Below are positions 9,401 to 15,733 of a stretch of DNA of 34,992 nt, piece after piece. The first letter of the stretch is position 1; each line of letters opens with the position of its first letter. The notes below the pieces were generated by a model. That model was not told the DNA's origin, searched no databases, and saw only the letters and a program-made list of their open reading frames with translations. Position numbers and translations under genes: made by a program. Location: NCBI GenBank assembly GCA_964389305.1, contig CAYMEK010000047.1, positions 1 to 34,992 on the forward strand, written 5' to 3'. The DNA comes from CAYMEK01 sp964389305 (GTDB lineage: Bacteria; Spirochaetota; Spirochaetia; SZUA-6; DRHE01).

Positions 9401-9612
9401 AGCTTGTCTTCGATCGGGTCAACCACCTGTGTTTCCATGTCACTGGGAGCGACTCCGGGATAGGGAACGGCGACGAAAATCACCGGCTGGGTGACGTCGG
9501 GCCAGCTCTCCAGGGGCAGGTTCAGGTAGGCGACCAGGCCGGCGACGGCGATGATGAAGATCAGCACAAAGATGCTGGTACGGTGTTTCAGCGCGAAATT
9601 GGTGATTTTCAC
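6436..9612 (-). CDS. RND-family efflux pump inner-membrane permease
   Basis: A 1058-residue protein of the AcrB/MdtB-like (HAE1) type, the normal size for the family. It begins MKITNFALKHRTSIFVLIF, the first membrane helix, followed by a large periplasmic porter loop starting SWPDVTQPVI. Helix 4 carries LALGMLVDNAVVIVENIYR, with the proton-relay aspartate. The second repeat has the equivalent helices near the C-terminus (VNNAIVLVDYTQ). It exports a small hydrophobic or toxic compound using the proton or sodium gradient; the substrate is not readable. It starts 14 bases after the membrane-fusion gene and ends the operon. The tail KIEEVQGGEEKLYA is cytoplasmic. Confidence 0.95.
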   Translation of the reverse strand: MKITNFALKHRTSIFVLIFIIAVAGLVAYLNLPLESWPDVTQPVIFVAVPYPGVAPSDMETQVVDPIEDKLQEITKIKRMSSASREGFASLVVEFESDIEVDEALRRVREKVDLAGPELPADAQEPMVEEINFENIPVIVVSLTGDRSLVRLKQLAEDLQDRFEDIPGVLSADISGGLEREVKVSVDPTRLIHYNLGVEDVISTIQMENLTVPGGSMESGALKWAVRVPGEFQSIEDIRNVVVDTAGGRPIYMRDLARVELGFKDQESYSRLNGRPSVTISVKKRSGENIVAITDRVKQILSEQSASFPASIEYEIVADFSEEIHSMVGDLQNNIIAGMLLVILVLYFFLGGRNGLLVGIAIPLSMLISFAVFSLLDYTLNTIVLYSLILALGMLVDNAVVIVENIYRQHQEGKGLIQAAQEATSEVGPAVIASTATTLLAFIPLIFWGGFMGDFMKYLPITLIITLSCSLFVGLVINPVVASSFLRLDEKQGKRIGDRLLKRLSARYERSLHWLLGSGKRRFVFLAVVAAAWVTMLGLFGIFNHGVEFFPDSEPEQIYIEVETPLGTRLDVSDRVVRAIEQRIQGTSDLENYVAEIGTSGSMYDFGTAGGTPHRSMVTVDLLDMKDRRQSSFLTLDQIARDVRGVPGARIDVTRPQDGPPTGQAVEIQLRGEDFPVLAAVAEDIKRTIADIPGLAKLDDDYEKGKPELRINIDRQKAALQGLTTAQIAGTIRTAINGSEASRYRVGTDEYDIVVRFDRDYRRSYTDLLNLTVFHEGQHLPLANFATVELATGLSTINHVDGERVVTVSADAIGRSSAEVLAETKRRLADYQVPAGTSLSFAGQDTEQQESQDFLIKAFGIAILLIFLLLVTQFNSITLPFVIMITVLLSFFGVFFGLLVTFKPFGIIMTGVGVISLAGIVVNNAIVLVDYTQKLRAAGWDKKEAIVWAGKTRLRPVLLTAITTILGLIPLTTGITIDFIGLFSGNLASFIQFGNESAQWWSGMGVVVIFGLLFATVLTLVVVPVTYYIFCDLLSNLSSGLRRRKIEEVQGGEEKLYA

Positions 9613-9626
9613 GGTACGATCTCCCT

Positions 9627-10700
9627 CTAAATCCGGGTCGCGGCCACCGGATCGCCCTCACTCAGGTTCTGGTGGCCCACGGTGATCAGCTTCTGGCCGG
9701 CCTTAAGACCTTCGATCAGAACCGTGTCCTCGTATACGGCCAGCTTCTGAACGGCTACTTTGAGAGCCCGACCAGACTCCTCCACGAATACGTACCAGCC
9801 CTGCTCGGATTCGATTAACGTGTCCACCGGTACGACAATTCGGTCTTCGAACACCCGCTGGCGAATCTTGAGGTTGGCGACCATCTCCGGGGCCAGTCGC
9901 TGCTCCGGGTTGGGTATTTCTATCTCGATGTCGAAGGTGCGGTTCCGCGGATCGATGCTTTGCGAAATATAGGTCACCTCCGCTTCCACCGACAGCACGG
10001 GATAGGCGTCGAAGCTGATCTGTACGGGCGTACCGATCTGTACGGTACCCATGAAGCGCTCGGCCACCCCGGCTTCAATGCGCAGCCGCTCGTCGTCGAT
10101 CAGCTCGAAGATCGGTGTCATGGGGTTGGCGTAGGCCCCAAGATCATAGTAGCGCTGGTTGATCCGTCCTCCGATGGGGGCGGTGATGGAAAGCTTGTCG
10201 TAGCGGGCTTTCATCAGAGCATAGGCGGCTTTGGCCGCATCAAGGGCGTATTGGGCATTGAGGTACTCGTTTTGGGAAATGGCTTTTTTCTCGAACAGCA
10301 CCTTCTTGCTGTTGTAGTCCAGCTCCGCCTGCTTCAGGGCGGCCTCGGCCTGCTGAAAGCCGGCGGCCAGGATCGGGTTCTCCAGCAGCGCCAGGGTGCT
10401 GCCTGCCTCGACCACTTGGCCCTTGTCCACCAGGATCCGGCGTAGCAGTCCGCCCTCCTCCACGATGATGTCGATATGGCTGCGGGCCTTTACCGTACCG
10501 GTTGCTTCCAGGTAGCTGCAGAAAGACTGCAGCTCCAGGATACTGGTTTGGACCGGGATCGGATCGAGGGCTTTCCCGGAATCGGATTCAGAGGATTCGG
10601 GATTTGAGCCGCCGCAGGCAGCCAGAAACAAAGCCGTCACAGCCAGTGCCAGGGCCGACGCTGATGTCGCCCGCCGGGCCGCTGTATTGATTCTTTTCAT
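9627..10700 (-). CDS. RND efflux periplasmic adaptor (membrane-fusion protein, HlyD type), lipoprotein
   Basis: A 357-residue protein from ATG 10700, which has GAGGAG 9 bases upstream; an open extension to 10739 has no better signal. The signal peptide ends ALFLAACGGS, a lipobox, so the N-terminus is probably lipid-anchored. A barrel-sandwich half-motif (ARSHIDIIVEEGGLLRRILVDKGQVVEAG), an alpha-hairpin (FQQAEAALKQAELDYNSKK to ALMKARYDKL), and the second lipoyl half (ITAPIGGRINQRYYDLGAY) follow in order, then a beta-barrel domain. It bridges the RND permease to the TolC channel. It lies between the tolC-like gene (47-base gap) and the permease (14-base gap). Confidence 0.94.
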   Translation of the reverse strand: MKRINTAARRATSASALALAVTALFLAACGGSNPESSESDSGKALDPIPVQTSILELQSFCSYLEATGTVKARSHIDIIVEEGGLLRRILVDKGQVVEAGSTLALLENPILAAGFQQAEAALKQAELDYNSKKVLFEKKAISQNEYLNAQYALDAAKAAYALMKARYDKLSITAPIGGRINQRYYDLGAYANPMTPIFELIDDERLRIEAGVAERFMGTVQIGTPVQISFDAYPVLSVEAEVTYISQSIDPRNRTFDIEIEIPNPEQRLAPEMVANLKIRQRVFEDRIVVPVDTLIESEQGWYVFVEESGRALKVAVQKLAVYEDTVLIEGLKAGQKLITVGHQNLSEGDPVAATRI

Positions 10701-10747
10701 AGTCTGGTACTCCTCGGGGATATGCCCGCTGAGGGGCAAATCGGGTA

Positions 10748-12031
10748 TTAGATTCCTTGGGAAGTGACCCTCCCGGTCGCTTCTTCCCAGTCGAAATAGG
10801 CTACTAGGTAGTCGTAGATAGATGAGTAGTAATTCACCTGAGCCAGGTTTAGGGCCACCCGGATCGACTTGAGCTCCACCTGGGTGGCCAGCCGGTTCTC
10901 AACCCGGGTTTCCGCGATTTCGAAGGCCCGGCGGGCGGTGCTCACGTTCTTCTCGGCCGACTCGATGCGCTGGCCTGCCTCCTGCAATCGTAAACGGATG
11001 TTGCTCAGCTCAGCCAGGATTTCCTCCCTGGTTTGAGCCAGGCGGACTTCCACCTTGTCCACTTCGCTCCTGGCCTTCCTGACCAGGGATCTGTTGTTGC
11101 CGCCGGTAAAAACCGGTACACTCAGCAGCAGCCCGAGGCTCAGGCTGTCTGTGTCGTTCTCCCATCTGAGCTCATCCGAGGCCGCAGTGATGGTATAGCT
11201 CACCCTGGCGGTCAGGGTTGGGTAGAAGGCCGACTGCCGGGCCCGGAGGCCGATTTCCTGCAGTTTTTTCTGCCACTCCAGGGCCTGAATGTCGGGACGC
11301 TGCCCGACCAACGCCTCAAAATCCCGGGCCGGCGGTGCCTGCGGATAGCAAGCCAGCGTTCCGGTCACCTCGAGCTCCTGCTCCTGAGGCACGCCGACCA
11401 GGAGCTTCAGGTTGTTCAGGGCCAGCTCGTAATCCCGGCGGGCTTTGATCCGCTCGGGAACGGTATTCCTCCAGTTGACTTCCGCCTGAAGCAGCTCGTA
11501 TTCGCTCGCCACGCCGCTGTCGAACCTCGCTCTGACGTTCTCGTAGTTTTCCCGGGCGCTGTCTTCGGAGCTCCGGGCCACCTCGAATACTTCCCTGGCC
11601 AGCAGTGCGGCATAGAAGGATTTCTTCACCCCGGTGATGACCCGCTGGCGGGTCGCTTCGTACTGCAAGTCGCTGAGCCGGTTGAGCGCCCGGGAAGCCG
11701 TGATGGCGTAGAGCACCCGCAGGTCGAACAGCGTCTGATCGAGAACCGCCCCTACCTGATACGTATTCTCGTAGGCTGGAATGAATCCGCCCACCTCCTG
11801 CTCCAGGCACTCGTGCTCGAGGGCGGCGCTGGCGCCGACCGTGGGGAAGGCGGTGGCATAGGCGGCCGTCTTTTCCGCCCGGGCCGTGGAGACATCCAGC
11901 CTGGCAAGCTGGATGGTCCGGTTGTTCTGCTCGGCCATGGCTATGGCCTGCGATAGAGAAAGCTCCATGGCCGAGAGTGCGCTCGTCAACGCGAAGCCCA
12001 GTACACTCACGATCAGTATCAACCTTTTCAT
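10748..12031 (-). CDS. TolC-family outer-membrane efflux protein
   Basis: A 427-residue protein from ATG 12031, preceded by GGGGAGATGA; an open extension of 22 codons before it lacks a signal peptide. The N-terminus MKRLILIVSVLGFALTSALS is a Sec signal. Two repeated outer-membrane-efflux halves follow, each with long helices: ELSLSQAIAMAEQNN opens the first, and FEIAETRVENRLATQVELKS with LNLAQVNYYSSIYDYL closes the second. It forms the outer-membrane exit duct. It is the first gene of the efflux operon, followed by adaptor and pump. Confidence 0.92.
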   Translation of the reverse strand: MKRLILIVSVLGFALTSALSAMELSLSQAIAMAEQNNRTIQLARLDVSTARAEKTAAYATAFPTVGASAALEHECLEQEVGGFIPAYENTYQVGAVLDQTLFDLRVLYAITASRALNRLSDLQYEATRQRVITGVKKSFYAALLAREVFEVARSSEDSARENYENVRARFDSGVASEYELLQAEVNWRNTVPERIKARRDYELALNNLKLLVGVPQEQELEVTGTLACYPQAPPARDFEALVGQRPDIQALEWQKKLQEIGLRARQSAFYPTLTARVSYTITAASDELRWENDTDSLSLGLLLSVPVFTGGNNRSLVRKARSEVDKVEVRLAQTREEILAELSNIRLRLQEAGQRIESAEKNVSTARRAFEIAETRVENRLATQVELKSIRVALNLAQVNYYSSIYDYLVAYFDWEEATGRVTSQGI

Positions 12032-12091
12032 TTCATCTCCCCGTCGAATAGACGCACCGCCCGAGCGCTTTATTGCCTGATCTTTCTGATT

Positions 12092-12118
12092 TAACACCGA
12101 ATTCCGGCCTTGGTGTTA
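12092..12118. promoter_or_regulatory. Inverted repeat upstream of the efflux operon, possible operator
   Basis: TAACACC (12092-12098) and GGTGTTA (12112-12118) are perfect 7-base arms with a 13-base spacer, about 60 bases before the tolC-like start. Arms of this size just upstream of an efflux operon often bind a dimeric repressor, but no repressor gene lies beside it. It has no T-run, so a terminator is less likely. Confidence 0.3.
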
Positions 12119-12140
12119 CCTTTGGGTTAGAGCGGCATTA

Positions 12141-12215
12141 GCTCACCTGAGCCAGGTCCAGAGCCACCCGGATCGATTAGCGCTCCGTTACCCCGTTCAG
12201 GACCCGCCTGAGGAT
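12141..12215 (-). pseudogene. Relic of a second TolC-type gene
   Basis: The minus strand reads ILRRVLNGVTER-stop-SIRVALDLAQVS-stop. This aligns with the C-terminal part of the intact TolC-like protein (RVENRL...SIRVALNLAQVN), with three codons missing. At DNA level, 12144-12176 matches 10835-10867 in 30 of 33 bases. Two in-frame stops and loss of both flanks show it is dead. It is either the remains of a duplicated efflux gene or of a neighbour lost by deletion. Confidence 0.7.
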
Positions 12216-12242
12216 TTAGACGGGAGGTGCGGGCGAAGCGGG

Positions 12243-12271
12243 TTGACAGCCGGATTTGATATGGCTATAAT
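12243..12271 (+). promoter_or_regulatory. Perfect-consensus sigma-70 promoter for the toxin-antitoxin cassette
   Basis: TTGACA (12243-12248) and TATAAT (12266-12271) are both exact consensus and exactly 17 bases apart. Transcription should start near 12278-12279, which coincides with the ATG at 12279. The A+T-rich downstream edge could also be the site of antitoxin autorepression. Confidence 0.8.
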
Positions 12272-12278
12272 TTGGAAT

Positions 12279-12905
12279 ATGAAAAAGGTCCAAAAGAAAT
12301 CTAAAATGAATCTACTGCACGACCCGAAGGTGCTTCGTCTGGTAATCTCGATTCTTTCGCTCGGGGAGGCTATGGGCATCCTGAGCCCCGAGCGGGTACG
12401 GGGAGAAAGCAGCTTCGATACGGTCAAACAGGCCGCCCGCCTGGTCGGCGGGGCCGGAATAGGAAGACAGATCGTTCCCTACATCGTGGCAGCAGGGGAG
12501 CCGGACCCCGAGGAGCTGATTGCCAGCCTGAAGAGCCTGGAAAAAGCCATGGAGGAGTCCCCGGTGCCGGAGCGTGAATGGCCGGTGTTGGAGACAGCGC
12601 TCGGAAGCGAGGCCCTGGCGCGGCTTTTGGGAGTTTCCACCGTCAGTGTGCGCCGATATCGAAGCGGCGAGCGCAGGACGCCGGAGCGGATCGTCGCCCG
12701 TCTCCATTTCCTGGCGCTTCTGCTCGCCGACCTTTCCGGCACCTACACCGAGGAGGGGGTCCGGTTGTGGTTCAGGCGCCGCCGCAATCTGCTCGGCGGA
12801 CGCTCTCCCGATGAGGTGCTCTCCGGACAGTGGAGTCCCGAGGATCCGGAGGTTGTGCGCCTCAAAGAGCTTGCCCACTCCCTGATTGGCTCGCCGGCCA
12901 CATGA
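12279..12905 (+). CDS. Antitoxin of the Xre/MbcA/ParS type, partner of the RES toxin
   Basis: A 208-residue protein from ATG 12279. An earlier in-frame TTG at 12243 is the -35 box itself and cannot be the start; ATG 12306 is the alternative. About residues 110-150 form a helix-turn-helix (LARLLGVSTVSVRRYRSG). The C-terminal domain (about 165-205) has the toxin-binding pattern NLLGGRSPDEVLSGQWSPED, known from the MbcA/ParS/Xre antitoxins that pair with RES toxins. It is longer than typical members (about 150) because of an N-terminal extension. It overlaps the toxin start as ATGA. No ribosome site precedes ATG 12279, so leaderless translation is likely. Such antitoxins normally autorepress their promoter. 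Confidence 0.85.
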   Translation: MKKVQKKSKMNLLHDPKVLRLVISILSLGEAMGILSPERVRGESSFDTVKQAARLVGGAGIGRQIVPYIVAAGEPDPEELIASLKSLEKAMEESPVPEREWPVLETALGSEALARLLGVSTVSVRRYRSGERRTPERIVARLHFLALLLADLSGTYTEEGVRLWFRRRRNLLGGRSPDEVLSGQWSPEDPEVVRLKELAHSLIGSPAT

Positions 12906-13441
12906 TCCTTTTCCGGCAGACCGATTCCAGGTATCCCTTTCTCTGGGAGGACGACCAGCAGCCGCCGGGGCGCTGGCATGGGCGGGGCGAAGGCCCGGCA
13001 CACTACCTGGCCGACACCCCGGACGGAGCCTGGGCCGAATTGCTGCGCCAGGAGGAGATCCGTGATCCCGAGGAGCTGAAGACGATCCGGCGCAGCCTGT
13101 GGGCGATCGAGGTGCCGGATGAGCAAGCAGCCGAGCCCGAGCTGCCGGCACAGATCCTTACCGGAGGTCCCGGCACCTGGGTGAAGTGCAGGGAAGAGGC
13201 TAGAAGGCTGCGGGCGTCCGGGGCGAAGAGGATCGTCGCCAGGTCTGCCGCTCTGCTTTCCGGCCAGGCCCGGGGCTGGCGGGTGGAAACGGGCCTTCGA
13301 CCCGGTCCCTCCCGGGACGGAAGGGTGCATGTGCTGTTCGGGCCGCGGCCGGACCTGGTGGGTTGGGCGGCGGTCGTCGGAGGCCGGCCCGGGGAGGATC
13401 TGCTGCCTCGGGTGCGTCACTTCAGCCGCCCGGTTCGATGA
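12902..13441 (+). CDS. RES-domain toxin, probable NAD+-degrading enzyme
   Basis: A 179-residue protein starting at the ATG that overlaps the antitoxin stop (12902-12905). The RES fold residues are in place: R24 in PGRWH, Y35 in AHYLADTPDGAW, E46 in AWAELL, and S115 in ARSAALL, which correspond to the Arg, Tyr, Glu and Ser of the NAD+-binding pocket in the MbcT/ParT/Xre-RES group. Known members degrade NAD+ (by phosphorolysis or hydrolysis) or ADP-ribosylate a target, and stop growth when free of antitoxin. It is cytoplasmic. The stop overlaps the start of the glycosylase gene, giving a three-gene coupled unit. Confidence 0.88.
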   Translation: MILFRQTDSRYPFLWEDDQQPPGRWHGRGEGPAHYLADTPDGAWAELLRQEEIRDPEELKTIRRSLWAIEVPDEQAAEPELPAQILTGGPGTWVKCREEARRLRASGAKRIVARSAALLSGQARGWRVETGLRPGPSRDGRVHVLFGPRPDLVGWAAVVGGRPGEDLLPRVRHFSRPVR

Positions 13442-14067
13442 TCGAAGGACAGTTGAGCAGCGGCGATCCCTGCCCACGGAGGTTGGGGAGGGAGTTTTTC
13501 CTGTCCGACGGAGTGACCCTGGCCCGCTCGCTGGTCGGAAAGCTGTTGATCAGACGTTTCGGTGAGCGGGAGGCGGTCTGCCGTCTCACCGAGACCGAGG
13601 CCTACATGGGACCGCAGGACAAGGCGAGCCACGCCTACCGCGACCGTAGATCGAAGCGCACGGGGATCTTCTACCGGGAAGGCGGGCTGCTGTACATATA
13701 CCTGATCTACGGCATGTACCACTGCTGCAATGTGATTGCGGCGGGGCCGGGCGAGCCCCAGGCGGTGCTTCTGCGCGCCGCCGAGCCTTTGTCCGGACTC
13801 GATCTCATGGGCGGGACGACAAGACCCGGCGGTGTCGCGGCCGAACGGCTTGCCAACGGGCCGGGCAAGCTCTGCCGGGCGCTGGCGATCGACCTGAGCT
13901 TCTACGGGTACGACCTGGTTACGGGATCGAAGCTGTGGATCGCCGACGACGGACGGCAGGTGCAGGTGGAACGCTCCGCCCGAGTCAACATCGACTACGC
14001 CGAGGAGTACCGCGAGCTGCCCTGGCGCTTTTTCATCAAGGACAGCCGCTTTCTGTCCCGCAGGTAG
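13438..14067 (+). CDS. 3-methyladenine DNA glycosylase, AAG/MPG family
   Basis: A 209-residue protein, the usual size of bacterial AAG-type enzymes. It contains LTETEAYMGPQDKASHAYRDR, with the catalytic glutamate in ETEAY, then RTGIFYREGGLLYIYLIYGM and CCNVIAAGPGEPQAVLLRAAEP, all strongly conserved. These enzymes flip out and remove alkylated purines (3-methyladenine, hypoxanthine, etc.), starting base-excision repair. The start ATG 13438 overlaps the toxin stop (ATGA), so it is translated with the toxin; an upstream extension in frame lies inside the toxin gene. A hairpin follows the gene. A repair glycosylase as the third member of a RES toxin-antitoxin operon is unusual. Confidence 0.93.
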   Translation: MIEGQLSSGDPCPRRLGREFFLSDGVTLARSLVGKLLIRRFGEREAVCRLTETEAYMGPQDKASHAYRDRRSKRTGIFYREGGLLYIYLIYGMYHCCNVIAAGPGEPQAVLLRAAEPLSGLDLMGGTTRPGGVAAERLANGPGKLCRALAIDLSFYGYDLVTGSKLWIADDGRQVQVERSARVNIDYAEEYRELPWRFFIKDSRFLSRR

Positions 14068-14086
14068 GGCCAGGCGGAGCGCCGGA

Positions 14087-14111
14087 AGAGCCCGGCAGGG
14101 AGCCGGGCTTT
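14087..14111 (+). terminator. Hairpin after the glycosylase gene, probable terminator
   Basis: AGCCCGGC (14089-14096), loop AGGGA, GCCGGGCT (14102-14109), extendable by a G-T and an A-T pair. The 3' side is only TTTA, so it is a strong stem with a weak T-tract. It lies 20 bases after the glycosylase stop and at the left edge of the A+T-rich block. Confidence 0.55.
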
Positions 14112-14587
14112 ACAAAAAAGTAATACTTGTTGGTGTGCCGTTTCTTCGGGGGTGCATCATACCCATCGTGGAAACGATGATAAAAGAGTCGGTTTGTTTT
14201 GAATCGAATTGTAACGGCTCAATGCCAAGAGTTGAATAAAAACCTTCATGTAGTTATGATTGAAGATCGTCAGCTGATATTCACTATGCCTGAAAGATAC
14301 AATCGGTTCTATCAATCAATGTATTCAGCAGTCTATTCATCAGAAAACGTCGATGATTTGTTACAAGTATTCCAGCTCAATGATTTTCGGCCAGGGTAAT
14401 CAAAAGGATGTTGCTGGGGTTGCAACAGGCAACGGGACAGATCTCGCACGATCTTGGTTACATTCATATCGCAATCTTCGATCGCAACTGAAAGGAAGAT
14501 TACGATGTTTTCTTCCAGCCGAGAATCTTGTCAGAAAAACAAGAATCTCGGCTGTCATCATAATAAGGATTCTTTCAGGAGTAAACG
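14112..14587. other. A+T-rich stretch without a confident gene
   Basis: Base composition shifts abruptly here from G+C-rich to A+T-rich. The best plus-strand open frame (14199-14399, 66 codons, TTG start, ending LNDFRPG) has no ribosome site and no recognised motif; an overlapping short frame starts ATG 14177. Neither is supported. The stretch contains a palindrome GTTGCAAC near 14425 and the large inverted repeat at 14517-14553, and ends with the ribosome site TCAGGAG of the dehydrogenase gene. It probably holds the dehydrogenase promoter plus decayed sequence. Confidence 0.5.
14517..14553. repeat. 15-base inverted repeat in the leader of the dehydrogenase gene
   Basis: AGCCGAGAATCTTGT (14517-14531) and ACAAGAATCTCGGCT (14539-14553) are complementary except at one position, with a 7-base loop CAGAAAA. 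It ends 34 bases before ATG 14588. No T-run follows, so it is more likely an operator or a leader hairpin than a terminator. The inner CTTGT...ACAAG resembles the half-sites upstream of the GntR/TRAP promoters at 21670-21789. Confidence 0.6.
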
Positions 14588-15559
14588 ATGGGCAGTTACC
14601 AGGTAGTAGTGATACCGCAAATCTTCGCCTCTTTTGAAGAGGAAAAAAGAGTATTCCAAGAATTGAATGTTGAATTGAAACCATGCAATTGCCTGTCGAA
14701 AGATGAAGTCAAGATAGCGGTGCAGGAGGCACACGGATTGCTGCTCCACCATATTCCGCAGATTGATGCCGAAATCATCTCAGCCATGAGACGCTGTCGA
14801 GTCATTTCCCGCTACGGTGTGGGTTACGACAACATCGATGTGGAAGCCGCCACCGGAGCTGGAATCTGGGTCGCGAGGGTTCCTCAATACGGGGCTGAAG
14901 AGAACGTAACTGACCAGGCGCTCTCCCTGCTCCTGGCGTGCATCCGTGCGGTTAATTTCAAAGATCGGCGGATACGTGAAGGGGGTTGGAATTTGCACAG
15001 AGAGCGCAAGAGCTATTGCATCAAGGGCAAGACCTTGGGGATCATCGGTTACGGGCATATTGGTCAGTCATTTCATCGCAAAGTGCGTGGGTTCGAACTG
15101 AAAAAAGTCCTTGTTTACGATCCCTACATCAAACCCCAGTATATACGTAGCAGGAGTGGCATACCCGTGGACAAGGACATCCTCCTGAAAGAGGCTGACT
15201 ACATCACTGTTCATGTTCCCCTGAACGAGGAGACACGGCACATGATAGCCGACAGCGAGTTTGAAGCGATGAAGCCAACTGCAATTCTAGTAAACACTTC
15301 TGTAGGCGCGGTGGTTGCGGAGCATTCTCTATGCCAAGCCCTTAGGGAGAGGAGGATCCAGTCCGCAGGGATCGACGTATTTGAGAACGAGCCACTTCCA
15401 GCTAACAGCTGTCTCCTCGACTTGGATAATGTGGTTCTGTCCGACCACACCGGCTATTACAGCGAGGAATCACTGGCGGAGTTAAAGACCAAAGCGGCCC
15501 GCAACATCGCTGCGGTATTTCAGGGGAACAAACCCTTGTATCCCGTGAACCATTTATAA
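14588..15559 (+). CDS. D-2-hydroxyacid dehydrogenase family protein with altered active site
   Basis: A 323-residue NAD(P)-dependent oxidoreductase of the PGDH/glyoxylate reductase type. The nucleotide site IIGYGHIGQ spans residues 152-160. Of the catalytic triad, E268 (DVFENEP) and H287 (VVLSDHTGY) are present. The substrate-binding arginine of the N-T-A-R-G motif is replaced: residues 236-240 read NTSVG, with Val at 239. The family interconverts 2-oxo and D-2-hydroxy acids in the cytoplasm. Start ATG 14588 has TCAGGAG 6 bases upstream. It faces the TRAP/hydrolase operon and shares its base composition, so it probably serves the same pathway; the missing Arg implies a different substrate or loss of normal activity. 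Confidence 0.88.
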   Translation: MGSYQVVVIPQIFASFEEEKRVFQELNVELKPCNCLSKDEVKIAVQEAHGLLLHHIPQIDAEIISAMRRCRVISRYGVGYDNIDVEAATGAGIWVARVPQYGAEENVTDQALSLLLACIRAVNFKDRRIREGGWNLHRERKSYCIKGKTLGIIGYGHIGQSFHRKVRGFELKKVLVYDPYIKPQYIRSRSGIPVDKDILLKEADYITVHVPLNEETRHMIADSEFEAMKPTAILVNTSVGAVVAEHSLCQALRERRIQSAGIDVFENEPLPANSCLLDLDNVVLSDHTGYYSEESLAELKTKAARNIAAVFQGNKPLYPVNHL

Positions 15560-15604
15560 GAGCCGTTTTCAGTGCCCTGGGCTGTTCTCCTCTGATCATG
15601 GGGC

Positions 15605-15733
15605 ATGAGCTTCGTGGTGGGATCGTGGAAATAGCAGGTAAAACATCCCGAGTTGGCCGAAGGCTACGGTCTGGAGGACCTTACTATCGGAAATGCGCAA
15701 TCTCAGGGGCGCGGAGTATTGGTAATCTCTTAA
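15605..15733 (+). pseudogene. Possible relic of an unrecognised gene end
   Basis: The frame reads MSFVVGSWK-stop-QVKHPELAEGYGLEDL, then TIGNAQSQGRGVLVIS and stop at 15731-15733. The second part looks like genuine protein (ordered, glycine-rich, hydrophobic end), but an in-frame TAG splits it and there is no start. I do not recognise the family. It lies between two convergent genes and abuts the cyclase stop. Chance is possible for so short a piece. Confidence 0.25.

Noticed and set aside
12312..13477. Minus-strand open frames across the toxin-antitoxin genes
   Set aside because: The plus-strand genes have clear family motifs, overlapping coupled starts and a promoter; the antisense frames have none.
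14199..14399. 66-codon plus-strand frame in the A+T-rich stretch
   Set aside because: TTG start, no ribosome site, no recognisable motif; kept only as a note in the stretch description.
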